A stretch of 64,000 nt of DNA from Hanleya hanleyi (GCA_036873755.1 JAVTVY010025252.1:50489-114488); one strand, 5' to 3'. Positions 40,541 through 52,330 are shown, counted from the first letter of the stretch. The notes: a model not told the origin generated them from the letters alone. Program-made: numbers and translations.

Positions 40541-40641
40541 CTGTTATCAAGCTGACGATAACCCCAACAGCAAACGTGACCAATATTCCAATAAGAGGAT
40601 ACCAGAAAAACGAGATGGAGTACATTTTTAGCAAACCTGTC
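40541..40641 (-). CDS. SLC5 copy 2, exon J' (last helix)
   Basis: 101 bp. Acceptor atattttgtag, donor G|gtaaag. Encodes TGLLKMYSISFFWYPLIGIL then VTFAVGVIVSLITG. No tail exon like copy 1 exon K was found downstream. Confidence 0.94.
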
Positions 40642-43600
40642 CTACAAAATATAAATATTGCTTTTGGAAACTTGTCCATGTAATGGTAAATTATAGGTTC
40701 TTTATATATGTTTGAAATTCATATTGCAAAGGCAAATTTAGAAAACAATGTTTACTTGGTGCAGGAGGAAGATAATTTAATATTGAAGTATGATCAGTTC
40801 ATTGATTCTTTCTTCGCTGCTTCCATCGCCCGTGCAAAAAGCGTCGGTGGGGAAAATATCGATGATTGGAATCGCAGTTTTCAGAATATATTCAATATTG
40901 CGGACCTACTAGAAGGGAGGCAACTTATACTTACGCGTTATACGGAATGTCCGTCCATATAGGAGAAGCTGAGATATTTTCTGGAATATTCGGGGAAAAC
41001 ATTCGGGATATGTTTCCATGTTGCCAAGACGCATTTATGAAGCAGAGGTCACTCGGTGCAGGAGGCAGCCATTTCCTTTTAGTCGACCTTCCACCAAGGG
41101 CAATCCAGAATGTAAAACCGACACCAGACAATACGCCCACAAAGGCACCCTGGATCATATAGATGAAAATATGACTTTACATTGCATGTAAGAAAGTCTC
41201 CGCCATCGATGTGATTCTAACCGTTCGCGTCGGTACTGAGGTCAATCAGAAGATAGGTTAATTCTAAGAGGATATATCATTGAACCTCCCTTCCATTGAA
41301 ATCGTGCATGAACATGATAAACTAATGCTTATTTTACCCATCACAATAAGCCTACACTTAGGCCTGACTTGCTCCATGTACTGGATATTTATGCTCACGT
41401 GTAAAAGCTGAACATTACCCTTTTCAATATTGGGTATAATTTTCCCTAATAAAATGCATCTCCTTGTGAAAATAGCAGAAATAATGCTGCATACTCTGGA
41501 CCATAATAACGATTAGCTATCTTAAAGATTGGAATAATTCGCGGTAAAACTACCTTCTTATTGGCCCATGGAAAGAACGCCCCAAGAAGAAAAAGTCCAC
41601 AGTTCGGTCCACTAAGACAACCCAGTAGACTGTTCGAAATCTACAAGGTGAAACTATATATTATCGTTTTATATATTAAGATGACAAGACTGGTATATAT
41701 TCATAAGTTATTGCATTGTGTGGTTTTGTATGGACGGGTCCTGGGCGCTTTCTAAGCTCAGAATGAGTCCATACAAAGCCGTTCAATCTAATTTATTTTA
41801 TTATATACCTCAATTTCAAACATAAATAAAGAGTAAATGTTAATAGTTGAACGGTCCGTGTAACCTTGCACAATTCAATTTTCGTTTTTTGTTTTTGGTT
41901 TCTCAAAATCGAAAATTGCAATTTGACCGTCAATTTTCAATTTTCGTTTTTCGTTTTCGGTTTCTCAGAATCAAAAATTGAAATTTGACATTCAATTTTC
42001 AATTTTCGTTCTACTTCGAGCAAAAATGAAAATCAAATATTGAAAATTGCCTCGACTTGTCCGTTTTTCGTTTTTTGATTTTAACTTTGACGCATCAATG
42101 TTAACTGCGCATGCGCAAGGCTTATGATGTCACTTTTGGTCCGCTGAGTAGTATGGAAAGCGCAAATCGGATTGTTTAGGCAGGTGTGGAGCACAATATG
42201 GAAAGCCAGTAGGTGGAAAGATATGAGAGTGTCACCACACGATAGATCCCTGGAGCCAGGCATTCGAGCTAGATTATAATGGGCCAACTGCGCATGTCCA
42301 GAAGTGAGTTGGCATTCGTGCAGTAGGTGTGAAGCATTATATGGAGAACAACAGGGTTGATACACATATGAGTTTCATTAAAGTAGGGTAAAATATTAAA
42401 AACGTGGGTACCCTAATCATAACCCCAAAAGGAACTTCCCGCGTCGATGCGTTGAAGCTTTTGACACCCGCACTTAAAGCGCTGAAGCGTTTTTGACGCT
42501 GAACGTTGACGGGCATGTGAACGCTCCAACGATCCAGGTCCCAGAAATAGAGACTGAAGATTGGACCTGAAGCGTTGAAGCAGTCTGGCATCAAACGTGA
42601 CGTTTGTGTGCTTGTTTGAAATGATGGTTTATGGAACGCTGGCAATATACGGATTTCGCGGCCCATCACCGCGATGCTTACTCTTATTGTTATTAAATCT
42701 TTGTTGGTATCTTTATGAATACTATATTTCAAATCAATAACAAATAGCGGTTATGTGCATGAATGCTGTTCTAAACATCTATTTTTAGAAATGAGAAAAT
42801 CTAAGACTGCGTCTTGAGTGGCTCAGGCCTCAATGCCAATAACCAATGACAACTGAGGGATGCCGCCTATCCAGACCTGTCTGGTGCATCTTCACAAGTC
42901 CAGGTAAATCGTGAATCTCTCACAGGGTTTACCCGGACAGTTTTGGTGATTCGAGTGAGTTTTTGTGTCCTTGCCTCAATCTCGAACATTGCAGCTAGTG
43001 GTTTGGCGTAATGAGCTTGCTGAGCCCGCTCGATCTTTGTTTTATCCAGAACTACCGTGGGTAACTAACCAAGGCAATGCATAGATACCCTAACAAATCG
43101 ATCAATACACTGGCTCCCGAGGATGGCCTGGTGGGCCACATGCCTCTCACGCTCCACACCTCTTATACGACACGATTTGCGTTTTCTCTTCTACTCGTTA
43201 TACCGGAAGTGACATCATAACCCGTCCACGTGCGAACTGAACATTGATACGTCAAAGTTAAAATCAAAACACGAAAAACGGACCAGTCGAGGAAATTTTC
43301 AATATTTGATTTTCATTTTTGCGTCAAGCAAAACGAAAAACGAAAATTGAAAATTGACTGTCAAATATCAATTTTCGTTTTTTGTTTTTGTAATCCCAGA
43401 ATCAAAAATTGAAAATTGACGGTCAAATTTCAATTCTTGGTATTAAGATCACAAAAACAAAAAACGAAAATTGACGGTCAAATTTCAATTTTTGATTTTA
43501 AGATTACAGAAACAAAAAATGAAAATTAGAAATTGACGGTCAAATTTCAATTTTTGATTTTGAGAAACCAAAAACGAAAATTGAACTGTGCAAGGTTACA

Positions 43601-46600
43601 CGGACCTCAACAGCCCAATATCAAGTCCAACTGTCCAATATAAAAAATTAACTGTTGTCATTTTATGGAAAATAGTGGGGAAAATTATATAGATTTATAA
43701 TAAGATGAATTATTCCCAGGAAGAGTACAGACTTGATCATGAACTTGATTCAATCGTGTTTCCAATTTACGCGTTCGACGATATTTTACCATTCAAACAG
43801 AAATTTCCCGTAGAAAACTGCTACTCGAAAACGTCGTCTAAGCCCAGTTTTCGTGACCGAGTTGCGCGCACAACAGCGTAAAATAAGAGAATTCCGGACG
43901 GGCTCAACCGAAATATAGCGCTTCATTCCGGGCATGCTGGAAACAAATCGTTTTTTTAACAACAGGTAAATTTGTTGTATGTTATTCATGATTTACTGGT
44001 TCCATTGATCAATATTGATATCGTAAGACAAACTTTTTAACGAGAGCTCGCTATAGAAATGTCGGCAACCGAAACGAAATCAAACAACGGTCTGCAACTG
44101 GGAAGTGTTTATATTCTAACATGCATCTGCCTCCCCTAGTAGAAAACACCACTTTTTTTATTCCCGCCGGTCTGCAATCATATGATGTCGACACAAACAC
44201 TTTGTTGTATCAAAATAAAGGATCGGATGTAGATTTTCAGATTTTTTGCTCATTTCTGTGCCTAAAAACATTGATTCCCCGACAAAATTTGAGACCAGAG
44301 ACGAGATCCAGCCACCGTATTAGCGCTTGCTCGCGAGCCCAACCGTGAGTTTACTTCAGTAGACATTTTGGAGTATACAATGTCACATTGGCGCACATAC
44401 TCAGTCTAACGTATGTTTAATGAACGTACGTACATGTATAGTTCAAATACAGATATCAGATCTCAAATTTAGTGCTGAGAAATCAGTCGTCTCAAAACAC
44501 TTCTTACACATGATTTGACCAACTTATTTGAACATTAATCGGTGTTTTGTTACATTTTCGCCATGAGTGACATTATACAGTTACACCTTGCCTTGACATA
44601 ATAATATACCTGAGTGACAGGTCCACCAACTTGCGCTATCAGGAAGGATAATCCAATTCCAGCAATGCCATAAACACCAACTGAAAACAGAGAATACAGT
44701 TCCTCCAACCGGATTCTATGCTTACGCATGTTTAGCAAAGAAACTAATCTCAATCAATTAATATCCTCTCAACACTCCACGATTGGACTTGTTGCTATAA
44801 AATCAGACTTCTATAGAGTTATGACTCGCGGTTGCTATTTCTGTGCACTTGAACTGATCGACTGGTTGTCGGCGACAGGACATGATCTTCTCCAGTTTCC
44901 CACTGTCCCAAAATCTCAACACTCTGCCCCGTTTTATGGAACAAGCTGAAGCCACGCTATCTGGGTATGTCGGCACGGTGGTGACATCAAAGAGATAGTC
45001 GACCACATTGGTGGATACATTCGGCTTATCTCATGAAAAAGTCCTTGCATTCAACAGACCCTTCGAACTAAACGGAAGGGATGTGATGGTTAGCAGAAGC
45101 TCCCTTTACTGTGAAATATAAAATGGAAGAGCGTTGCTAAGATACGAATCTAGTAAGGTTGCAAAGAAACATACTGTTAATAGTGTTGTGGATTGGAGAA
45201 CGTTGATGTACTCCGCAGAGAGTACCTGTGATTTAGACAAACTGTCTTGTAATCACGCTCAAAATACAGAAGGTCCGGCTGTATATAACCGAATGGTATC
45301 TTAATTTCAGCAGGCAGGATGTGCACAATGAGCTGATCACAAATGAGCTGATCACAAAAGACTGCATAATCATAGGAAAAACGGCGTTCGGATCACTGAC
45401 TGTTAATCATGACAAGGTCACCTGACTATTCCGATGTATACGAAACCTTATATATATATATATTTCTTATATAACGAAATATATAGGGATACATTTGCAA
45501 TATGGTCTTTCATGGAATCTCAAATAACTGAATATTCTCAATTAGATCGTATTTGCAAAACGGTCATCCCCTAATAGCCTCATAGCAATCTTTATTTTTT
45601 TTTCCTGAGCACAAACTTCCACGTCTCTTCATGGATTGTAACGTATCTTACCCAACAGTTTAGCCACCAACGTAGCTTTAATGTCCCTCATCCTTGGAAA
45701 GAACGGCTTTATAAAATCGCTGAGCGTTAAGGCTGTTAAGCTGTTCAAAGAAGACGAAATCGTGCTGCAACAAAACAGAAACGGTCGTCATTGACTATCA
45801 AAATGTGATCCAGACAGTTAAATCGAGACTGTATTTTGTGAGATTTTAAGCGTGTTGCTGTGGTAACACTTAGAATGAAGTGAGATAACAGAATATAGAG
45901 ATTCATATACAGTAAACATTATTGGACATTATGTGAATAGACGTCACCGTCACAAACGATAGGAATAAATATTTTTATCCATTCAGTACTTATTCTCCAC
46001 AGTTGGACCAAGTAACCAGTTTTGAGTTGCTCCAACTATCTTTTTTATGGTGGGCTGTTCAAATCGCTTTTCGTCCGTGGCCCGTCGTCCGTCAGTCAGT
46101 CAGTCAGTCCGCCCGTAAACAATTCTTGTTATCGCAATTTCTCAGGAACTACTGCATGGATCTTTCTCAAATTCGGTACACAAGTTCCCCTTGGGGTCTA
46201 GTTGTGCAAGATACCTTTTCTCGTCCGATTCGAAAACCCTACATGGCCAGGAGGCGGCCATCTTGGATTTCTCCATGAAACATTGTTATCGCGATTTCTC
46301 AGGAACTACTCTATGGATCATTCTCAAATTTGGTACACAGGTTCCCCTTGGGGTCTAGTTGGACAAGATACCTTCTCTGGTCCGATACGAAAATCCAATA
46401 TGGCCACCAGGTGGCCATCTTGGATTTCCGCATGGAACATTGTTATCGCAATTTCTCAGGAACTACTGCGTGGATCGTTCTCAAATTTGGTACGCAGGTT
46501 CCCCTTGTGGTCTAGTTGTGCAAGATACCTTTTCTGGTCCGATTTGAAAATCCAATATGGCCACCAGGCGGCCATCTTGGATTTCCCAATGAAACTTTGT

Positions 46601-49600
46601 TATCGCGATTTCTCAGAAACTATGCATGGATTTTTCTCTAATTTGGTGCACAGGTTCCCCTTGGGATCTAGTTGTGCAAAATACCTTTCTGGTCCAATTC
46701 GAAAATCAAATATGGCCACCAGATGACCATCTTGGATTTCCTCATGAAACATTGTTATCGCAATTTCTCAGGAACTACTGCGTGGATCGTTCTCAAATTT
46801 GGTACGCAGGTTCCCCTTGTGGTCTAGCTGTGCAAGATACCTTTTCTGGTCCGATTCGAAAATTCAATATGGCCACCGGGTGGCCATCTTGGATTTCCAC
46901 ATGAAAATTTGTTATCACGATTTCTCATGAACTACTGCATGGATCTTTCTCAAATTTGGTACACAGGTTTTGTTGGGGACCTAGTTATGCAAGATACCTT
47001 TTCTGGTCCGATTCAAAAATCCAATGTGGCCACCAGGCGGCCATGTTGGATTTCCCCATGAAACTTTGTTATTGTGATTTCTCAAGAAGTACTGCATGGA
47101 TCTTTCTCTAATTTGGTACACAGGTTCCCCTTAGGGTCTAATTGCGCAAGATGCCTTTTTCGGTCTGATTCGAGAATCCAATGTGACCGCTAGGCGGCCA
47201 TCTTGAATTCCCTCATGAAACTTTGCTATCGTGAAATTTCAGGAGATTACTGAATGGATCTTAATCAAATTTGGTACACATGTTCCCCTTGTGGTCCAGT
47301 TGTTCAAGTTACGTTTTTTGGTCCGATTGAAAAATCCAATATGGCCGCCACATGACCATTTTGAATTTCTTCATGAAATTTTGTTATTTTGAATTCTGAG
47401 GAACTACTGCATGGATTTTTGTCAAATTTGGTAAACAGGTTCCCTTATGGTTTAGTTGTGCAAGTTATGTTTTCTGGTCCGATTCCAAAATCCAATATGG
47501 CCGACAGGCGGCCATTCTGAGTTTTCTCTTAAAACATCGTTATCGTGACTCCTCAGGAACTACTTCATGGATCTTTCTGAAATTTGGTACACAGGTCCCA
47601 CATGGGGCCTAATTGTGCAAGATACCTTTTTTGTTCCGATTCGAAAATCCAAGTTACGCTTCAAATTAATAACGTATTCCCGAGTTGTGACGTTACATCA
47701 CAAGAGTCGGCGGATCAAACGGTGGGGCATATTCTATATATTGAGTATAGAGAATATCCATACCTTCACCTTCCATATCAAGGAGTTCAAATGATTCCGA
47801 ATTAAAATGCATCTCTTCAAATTTTAAATCAGTTTTTAGTCCATGCCATTGCAAGTGCACTGCCCCGCCGTTTCGTCTGCCGACGGGTCACCTACATAAA
47901 GGCATGTCACTCTTGTGACGCAATGTCACAACCCGACAACTGTAGACTACTGCGCGTTTCGATCCAAGGGAGATAATCAGGATTCAGACGCTTTCAAATT
48001 TCCAACATTACTGCACGTATTGGATCCCCTCACTATTAAGTTGTGTACCATCTTACTATTTTCGAGCATGGTGTCTTGAAAGAGATACCGGTATTTCAAA
48101 CTAGCCCAGAAAACAGAACAGAATTAGCATTCGTTCCTAATTATAAAATCTTGGGTACATATGTTTCATAGCTCATGCCGAAGTGTCAAAGAGATTTGTC
48201 TTCGCTTCCAGTACCCAATGATGACACGTGCAAAAAAATACTACAAAATGACGACGAAGTATCCTCCGGACATTCACTTTCAGACTAACTTTGCTCATTT
48301 CACTTGTACTATAACAACCGACATCAAGTACATTTTCTGGAAATCTTGAAACTTATAAAGATAATAGTCTTGGTATTTTCCAGTGTCTCTTTTTTTATCT
48401 TTTTGCTCAAATTCGAAATTCTGCAAACAAAATTACAAATCAATCGATTGTTCTTAGCAACAATGGACAAAAAGATCTTCTTGTCATTAGCTTACAATTA
48501 TTGGACAATGGTGGGCGCCAAGATCCGTCAGGATCTCTCGTTTAAATAGCAGGTTGCTTGGCTAGGGGAATTCAGTTCACTAGTTGTTAGCTGTTCATTG
48601 GTGTACTTTGGGTGGAAAGAGAGTCGTACATGTATTCGTAATCTGTTTGCAAGAACTGAATAGATCGACCATACATCGATTGAGACTGTTTATTTGAAGG
48701 GAAAGAACTTTGATCTCCAAAGTTTCCCATCCCGCTTAAACTGTCAGACAAAATGTGTGTTGGGCGGTGTCGGTCGAAGGCGGAATCTACCTCCTCCATC
48801 CTAGCCTCAGGCAGCGGAGTAACTCATACATAGGTCTCTGCCACAATAAGGTAGAGTTGTAGCAGAAAAATTATGCACAGTTATATCTATATTTTATTAA
48901 CGTAATATCACTGCAAATTGTTTTTCATAACAAAAATAAAACCTAGTGATATACGTTAGGCAAATCAATAAAAAAAATACAAGAAAAAAACAGATTTGAC
49001 TCGATCTCGTAGCTCAACAAACTGGTCACCACATTTCTTTCGAAAGCGAACAACCTACAACTAGACCAGGACGACTTCCGTCTCAATGCATTTTTACTTG
49101 CCCACATAACTGTACTGGTAGAATACACGCGGAGCATTTGCAATTTTTATTTTTATGAAATATGACACCTCAAACCAGAATATATTAACCCATTGTAGTG
49201 GTAAGCAATTTGTTATAATAAATACAAACAGATTGATTTTGGTTTAAGGTGTCATACATTGTATTTTATATATAAAAGGGAATCTCTCTAGAAAATATCT
49301 GTAAAAAAAAAATATTTCTAAATGTTTTCCCTCCTCCAACCCTCTAGATGTTAAATCTAACATTTGCGTTTTGAGAGTGTAGGGGGCTGGATCTTACCAC
49401 ACTATATCCTTGGGTCAAGATCTATCAGAAAATGTAAAAACAATCCAAGATGTTCGTTTCGATGACGTAACAGTGACGTCATCAAAATGCTCCCCCCTAG
49501 GCCAGGTAGGGTTAATATATCAGGCAATAATGAGTCAATAGTTTCGATCTTTTTTTTTACCCACCTCAACGAAGCGCTGAATAATGCGGCCAAAAATAAA

Positions 49601-51911
49601 CCTGAAAATCCCGGCATCTTGTCGAATAATTCCATGACAAAATATGGCAGGATCTACAAAAAGAAACAGTATAGGCGTTATCATGTTATTCATAGTTTTC
49701 ACCAAGCATGTGTTAAAATCATCATAGGCGTACACTTGGCTTTGTCTCAGTCACGACTGGCTAAGCGCCAGTATTTTGCCATTAGGCTCTATCATGGGAA
49801 GTTTAAATTTTTACATAATTCTAAACTTTTTTATAAAATATTACAGTGTATAATTTTTCCTCTATATATTTTAATAATGTGGTCAGAAGTTTCTTCAAAA
49901 CACCTGTACATTATCTTTTTCAACCCGTAATAGAACTAATAATGAAAGGCTACATTTCTTCAAAATTGTTCTTATAGTTGAGGAGAACAGGTTCATAACC
50001 TGTTTTCTGTGGGACTTAACGGCTCGCATAGATGGCATTCAAGAACATTGGGTTAACTTCCTTTAGTATGTCTGTGAATCTTGGATAGGAGTATGACTCG
50101 TGCAAGCAAACAGACTTACATTCGTTTCACTAAAAGTGCATGATACAATCATGGTAATAAAATGTGTTTTTTTTCCAGATCCACCTGAAATGAGTAAACC
50201 TGTGCAGTGAAATCCATTTAACCTTGAAATCAATTTTAACGGAATATCTATGGCAACAATGAGATGACACGGTAAATGCTGTACCTCGTTCGAGTTGGAA
50301 ATGACTCCATTTTGAAATGGGTCACATTGCCTCATGGCGAAGTAGCAGTAAGCGACCAGACCGTTAAGACCTGAGAGCAAACCAAATATATAAAATCCAG
50401 GTATACTGGAAAGGAGCATCCTACAACGATAAGACAAGGTGAAAGAAAAGACATTGTGAAAAGACAGTTGGGATGGGGATCAAAAACCTACCGTATTTCA
50501 GGAACACGTCTTGAATTTGTAGAACAAAGAATGAATAGAGTATAATCATATATGGGTTCTCCCAGTGCAGCTGTGCTACAACGCTTCCAGCACGCAAATT
50601 TATCACTTAAAATAGAGACCTAAACCTCGCAATACATTTCAAACTGGGGACAATTTCAACTCTTTGATTTACTGAAAGATGTGTTAACTGTTAAACAGAG
50701 ATGTTATTTATTTGTTCAACTGTTTCAATTTAGCACCATAGAACAATTATGGGAATAGATAGGAAAATTTCACAAATTCGATGAGTTTGTGATTAAGACA
50801 GAACATTATTTTTCAATTGATGTTTCGCTGAAATGGCGTGGATTTCCATTAAGCAATCTAATTTTATGGTTATTTTTCTTCATTCCCGTTAAATTTCTGT
50901 CCTAATCCGAGATAAGTGTTTGTTCATGTTGACATGCACCACTAACAAAACAGTTTTGTGGAAATTCTATGTTGGAAAGGGAGGTGCTGTTCTCCACCTT
51001 AAACTAGCTAAAATGGAGGATAATTTGTTGAAAGAAGCTCCTAAAGTTACCCCCCCCCCTCCAAGACATAGGGCTGAAAAGACAGATCTGATACTCTCTA
51101 AACCAACTTGAGTGAAAACTCACTCTACTCATTCAAGTTGAGTGAAATGTAAGTTTCACGCAAGCTTGATTTGATAACTCATTCAAGTTGAGTGAAGTTG
51201 ATTTCACTCAAACTGAACTCACTCAACTTGAGTGGAATTGTTCATTGAAACACTTGAGTGGAAGGAATTTCCACTTCTACTTGAAGGAAATTTCAGAGTT
51301 CAGTATACTGATACTATCTAAAAAATATTACCGCATTTATATATCATATTTCACAAAATGTATATAAATTCAACTTCATGTTTAAAATTAAAGAACATTT
51401 GACTGTGAAAAATCAGCCTGATTAGTTTTAATCAAGAAAACTGTCTCAGTTTCCTACTAATTCAATCGTTCGGAATGAATACAAAAATGATTCTATATAT
51501 CTAATAGTATATTACCCTCTATTTGTTATTGCATTGTTTATCTTATCGTAGCGTTTATTTGATACTATCGACGTACATGCATTTCATACCAAGTACATTG
51601 TACCAACGAATGGTATTACGCAATCTACGAAGCCGTCCAAAACATCACTATCAACAAAATCAAAGGGCAAGCCGTGTCTAAAATATTGTACCCCGGATTA
51701 ATATTTAAATGGCAGCTCTCTTTCAACTCCGATCTATACGAATAAAGAAGTGCAGTAGATGGGTGAATATTACCTTTTCGCCTGACTTATGTGGCGCATA
51801 GATACAATTCTCTGTACAGAAGGTTGGTTAAAGGAGTTCGCAAACCAGTACATCATTCCGCCAAAGAAACAAGTCCAGAAAGATGTCCTAATCGTTGGAT
51901 CGGTATTAAAC
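40541..51911 (-). CDS. SLC5-family sodium:solute symporter, copy 2 (8 exons seen)
   Basis: Gene-level entry for the convergent paralogue. Exons in transcription order are 51911..51774, 50420..50285, 49653..49565, 45764..45652, 44680..44610, 41640..41554, 41149..40935 and 40641..40541. They match copy 1 exons C to J one for one, with lengths 138, 136, 89, 113, 71, 87, 215 and 101. Only the loop exon differs (215 against 203). All borders are GT/AG and the reading frame is open throughout, so this looks like an active gene. Homologues of exons A and B (and anything 5') were not found between 51911 and 64000. Tail exons K and L were not found below 40541. The long introns carry a 1.76-kb foldback element and the 157-bp tandem array. 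Confidence 0.9.
40935..41149 (-). CDS. SLC5 copy 2, exon I' (longer loop)
   Basis: 215 bp. Acceptor tatgatccag, donor GC|gtaagt. Encodes GAFVGVLSGVGFTFWIALGG and a polar loop with N-x-S/T sequons NAS, NIS and NIS, ending PIWTDIPYNA. The loop is four codons longer than in copy 1 and has little identity with it, although the framing helix and the WTD..NA end are conserved. Confidence 0.94.
41554..41640 (-). CDS. SLC5 copy 2, exon H'
   Basis: 87 bp. Acceptor caccttgtag, donor AAG|gtagtt. Encodes SLLGCLSGPNCGLFLLGAFF then PWANKK, aligned to copy 1 exon H without gaps. Confidence 0.94.
41848..43608. mobile_element. 1.76-kb foldback element in copy 2 intron
   Basis: The ends GTCCGTGTAACCTTGCACA (41855 region) and TGTGCAAGGTTACACGGAC (43588 region) are inverted. 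The arms (about 41848..42150 and 43200..43608) consist of repeated CAATTTTCAATTTTCGTTTT / AACGAAAATTGAAAATTG with a TGACGGTCAAATTTC spacer. The arms differ in copy number. The interior has no transposase; it contains AAGCGTTGAAGC-type words at 42440..42600. Confidence 0.85.
43609..44609. other. intron of SLC5 copy 2, nothing firm seen
   Basis: No repeat or exon recognised between the foldback element and exon G'. Confidence 0.5.
44610..44680 (-). CDS. SLC5 copy 2, exon G'
   Basis: 71 bp. Acceptor ctgttttcag, donor CAG|gtatat. Encodes VYGIAGIGLSFLIAQVGGP and VTQ, the VGGP helix. Confidence 0.93.
45652..45764 (-). CDS. SLC5 copy 2, exon F'
   Basis: 113 bp. Acceptor ttttgttgcag, donor G|gtaaga-type. 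Encodes TISSSLNSLTALTLSDFIKP then FFPRMRDIKATLVAKLL. Joined with E' it reads FSASLSTISSSLNSLTA, closer to the SLC5A8 pattern than copy 1. Confidence 0.95.
46125..47650 (+). repeat. 157-bp tandem array, about 10 copies, with YY1-like motif
   Basis: TTATCGC.ATTTCTCAGGAACT recurs at about 46128, 46285, 46442, 46600, 46754, 46911, 47068, 47224, 47382 and 47539. Each unit has GGATC.TTCTCAAATTTGGTA, CAGGTTCCCCTTG, GCAAGATACCTTTTCTGGTC, then GGCGGCCATCTTGGATTTC. Long frames across it (for example 46202..46726) are by-products of the repetition. Divergence rises towards the right end. Preceded by a short (GTCA)n run near 46088. Intron between E' and F'. Confidence 0.95.
47684..47936. mobile_element. 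foldback sequence
   Basis: GTTGTGACGTTACATCACAA and CGGATCAAACGGTGGGGCA on the left pair with TGCCCCGCCGTTTCGTCTGC and TTGTGACGCAATGTCACAAC on the right. The right arm has about 24 extra bases in the middle. Confidence 0.7.
48587..48799 (-). CDS. uncharacterised Ser-rich ORF inside copy 2 intron
   Basis: 70 codons, starting MEEVDSAFDRHRPTHILSDS and ending YMYDSLSTQSTPMNS. The frame is also open a few codons upstream of the ATG. Composition is rich in Ser, Gln and Asp, polar and acidic, with none of the Leu/Ile/Lys bias of random AT-rich frames here. It has no membrane segment or motif I recognise. It lies between exons E' and F' on the same strand as copy 2, so it could be an alternative exon, a nested gene or a retroelement remnant. 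Confidence 0.25.
   Translation of the reverse strand: MEEVDSAFDRHRPTHILSDSLSGMGNFGDQSSFPSNKQSQSMYGRSIQFLQTDYEYMYDSLSTQSTPMNS
49161..49256. mobile_element. 96-bp hairpin MITE, copy 2
   Basis: Sister of 24049..24147, same inverted ends TATGACACCT/AGGTGTCATA. Confidence 0.8.
49380..49510 (-). repeat. dispersed repeat family R1, partial reverse copy
   Basis: ACCACACTATATCCTTGGGTC and GATGACGTAACAGTGACGTC match the reverse of 1600..1700 and 13150..13260. It ends 54 bp before exon E'. Confidence 0.65.
49565..49653 (-). CDS. SLC5 copy 2, exon E'
   Basis: 89 bp. Acceptor ctttttgtag, donor AG|gtgggt. Encodes ILPYFVMELFDKMPGFSGLF and LAALFSASL; the split Ser codon matches copy 1. Retains the Na+-site helix sequence. 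Confidence 0.95.
50285..50420 (-). CDS. SLC5 copy 2, exon D'
   Basis: 136 bp. Acceptor gataa-type atcgttgtag, donor GAG|gtacag. Encodes MLLSSIPGFYIFGLLSGLNG and the loop CDPFQNGVISNSNE, aligned to copy 1 exon D without gaps. Confidence 0.95.
51105..51295. repeat. palindromic CACTCAA/TTGAGTG cluster
   Basis: Repeated ACTTGAGTG, CACTCAA and CATTCAAGTTGAGTGAA words in both orientations, similar in design to the AACACC/GGTGTT array at 1..575 but with a different core. Lies between exons C' and D'. Confidence 0.75.
51774..51911 (-). CDS. SLC5 copy 2, exon C'
   Basis: 138 bp. Acceptor (- strand) catttcttccag, donor AG|gtaata. Encodes FNTDPTIRTSFWTCFFGG and a helix with YWFANSFNQPSVQRIVSM, ending SQAKR. 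Unlike copy 1 it keeps Asn-Gln (FNQPSVQRI) where copy 1 has Asp-Gln (FDQQTIQRI); the Asn is the usual family residue. Confidence 0.93.
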
Positions 51912-52089
51912 CTGGAAGAAATGGCGGTAAATAATTTTCTGGCTCTAATTAATACTTCTATCGTAGATATTTCTATCTTTTCAAAAGAAAGGAAGTGCTT
52001 GTGACTACTAAGTTGAGAAAGTCGAATATTTCGAATGTTGAAACGAACAAATATGTATTCTGAGTAAGAACTTGAATTCTAGTAATACT

Positions 52090-52330
52090 CCTTCGTTCGG
52101 GCCGTTTCTTCTATCTAACGGTTACATAGTTCATCATTTTCCATCAGATGACTCGATATGGCTATTATATTATCGCTCTATTATAGTATAGCTCTTAATT
52201 ATTTGTATCTAATACCGCTTAAGCCGGTGATGGGGCCGTGTTGTCATGTCGTTCAAGATGTACACATAACACCTAAAATAAAATCGTGGGTGGGATACAA
52301 ATCATCACAGGGATCAGTTCTGGTTCTTGA
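52090..52330 (+). repeat. retroelement tail, copy before the RT fragment
   Basis: GGGCCGTTTCTTCTATCTAA, TTTCCATCAGATGACTCG, TTTGTATCTAATACCGCTTA and GGGATACAAATCATCACAG follow the order of the solo tail at 8205..8615. It is in the same orientation as the RT fragment that follows. Confidence 0.7.

Noticed and set aside
40708..41162. Two + strand ORFs of 84 and 98 codons
   Set aside because: They are antisense to SLC5 copy 2 exon I' and its flanks, whose protein similarity is on the - strand.
46202..46726. 174-codon + strand ORF
   Set aside because: Falls inside the 157-bp array; neighbouring units carry the same peptide in different frames, so the frame is not being maintained.
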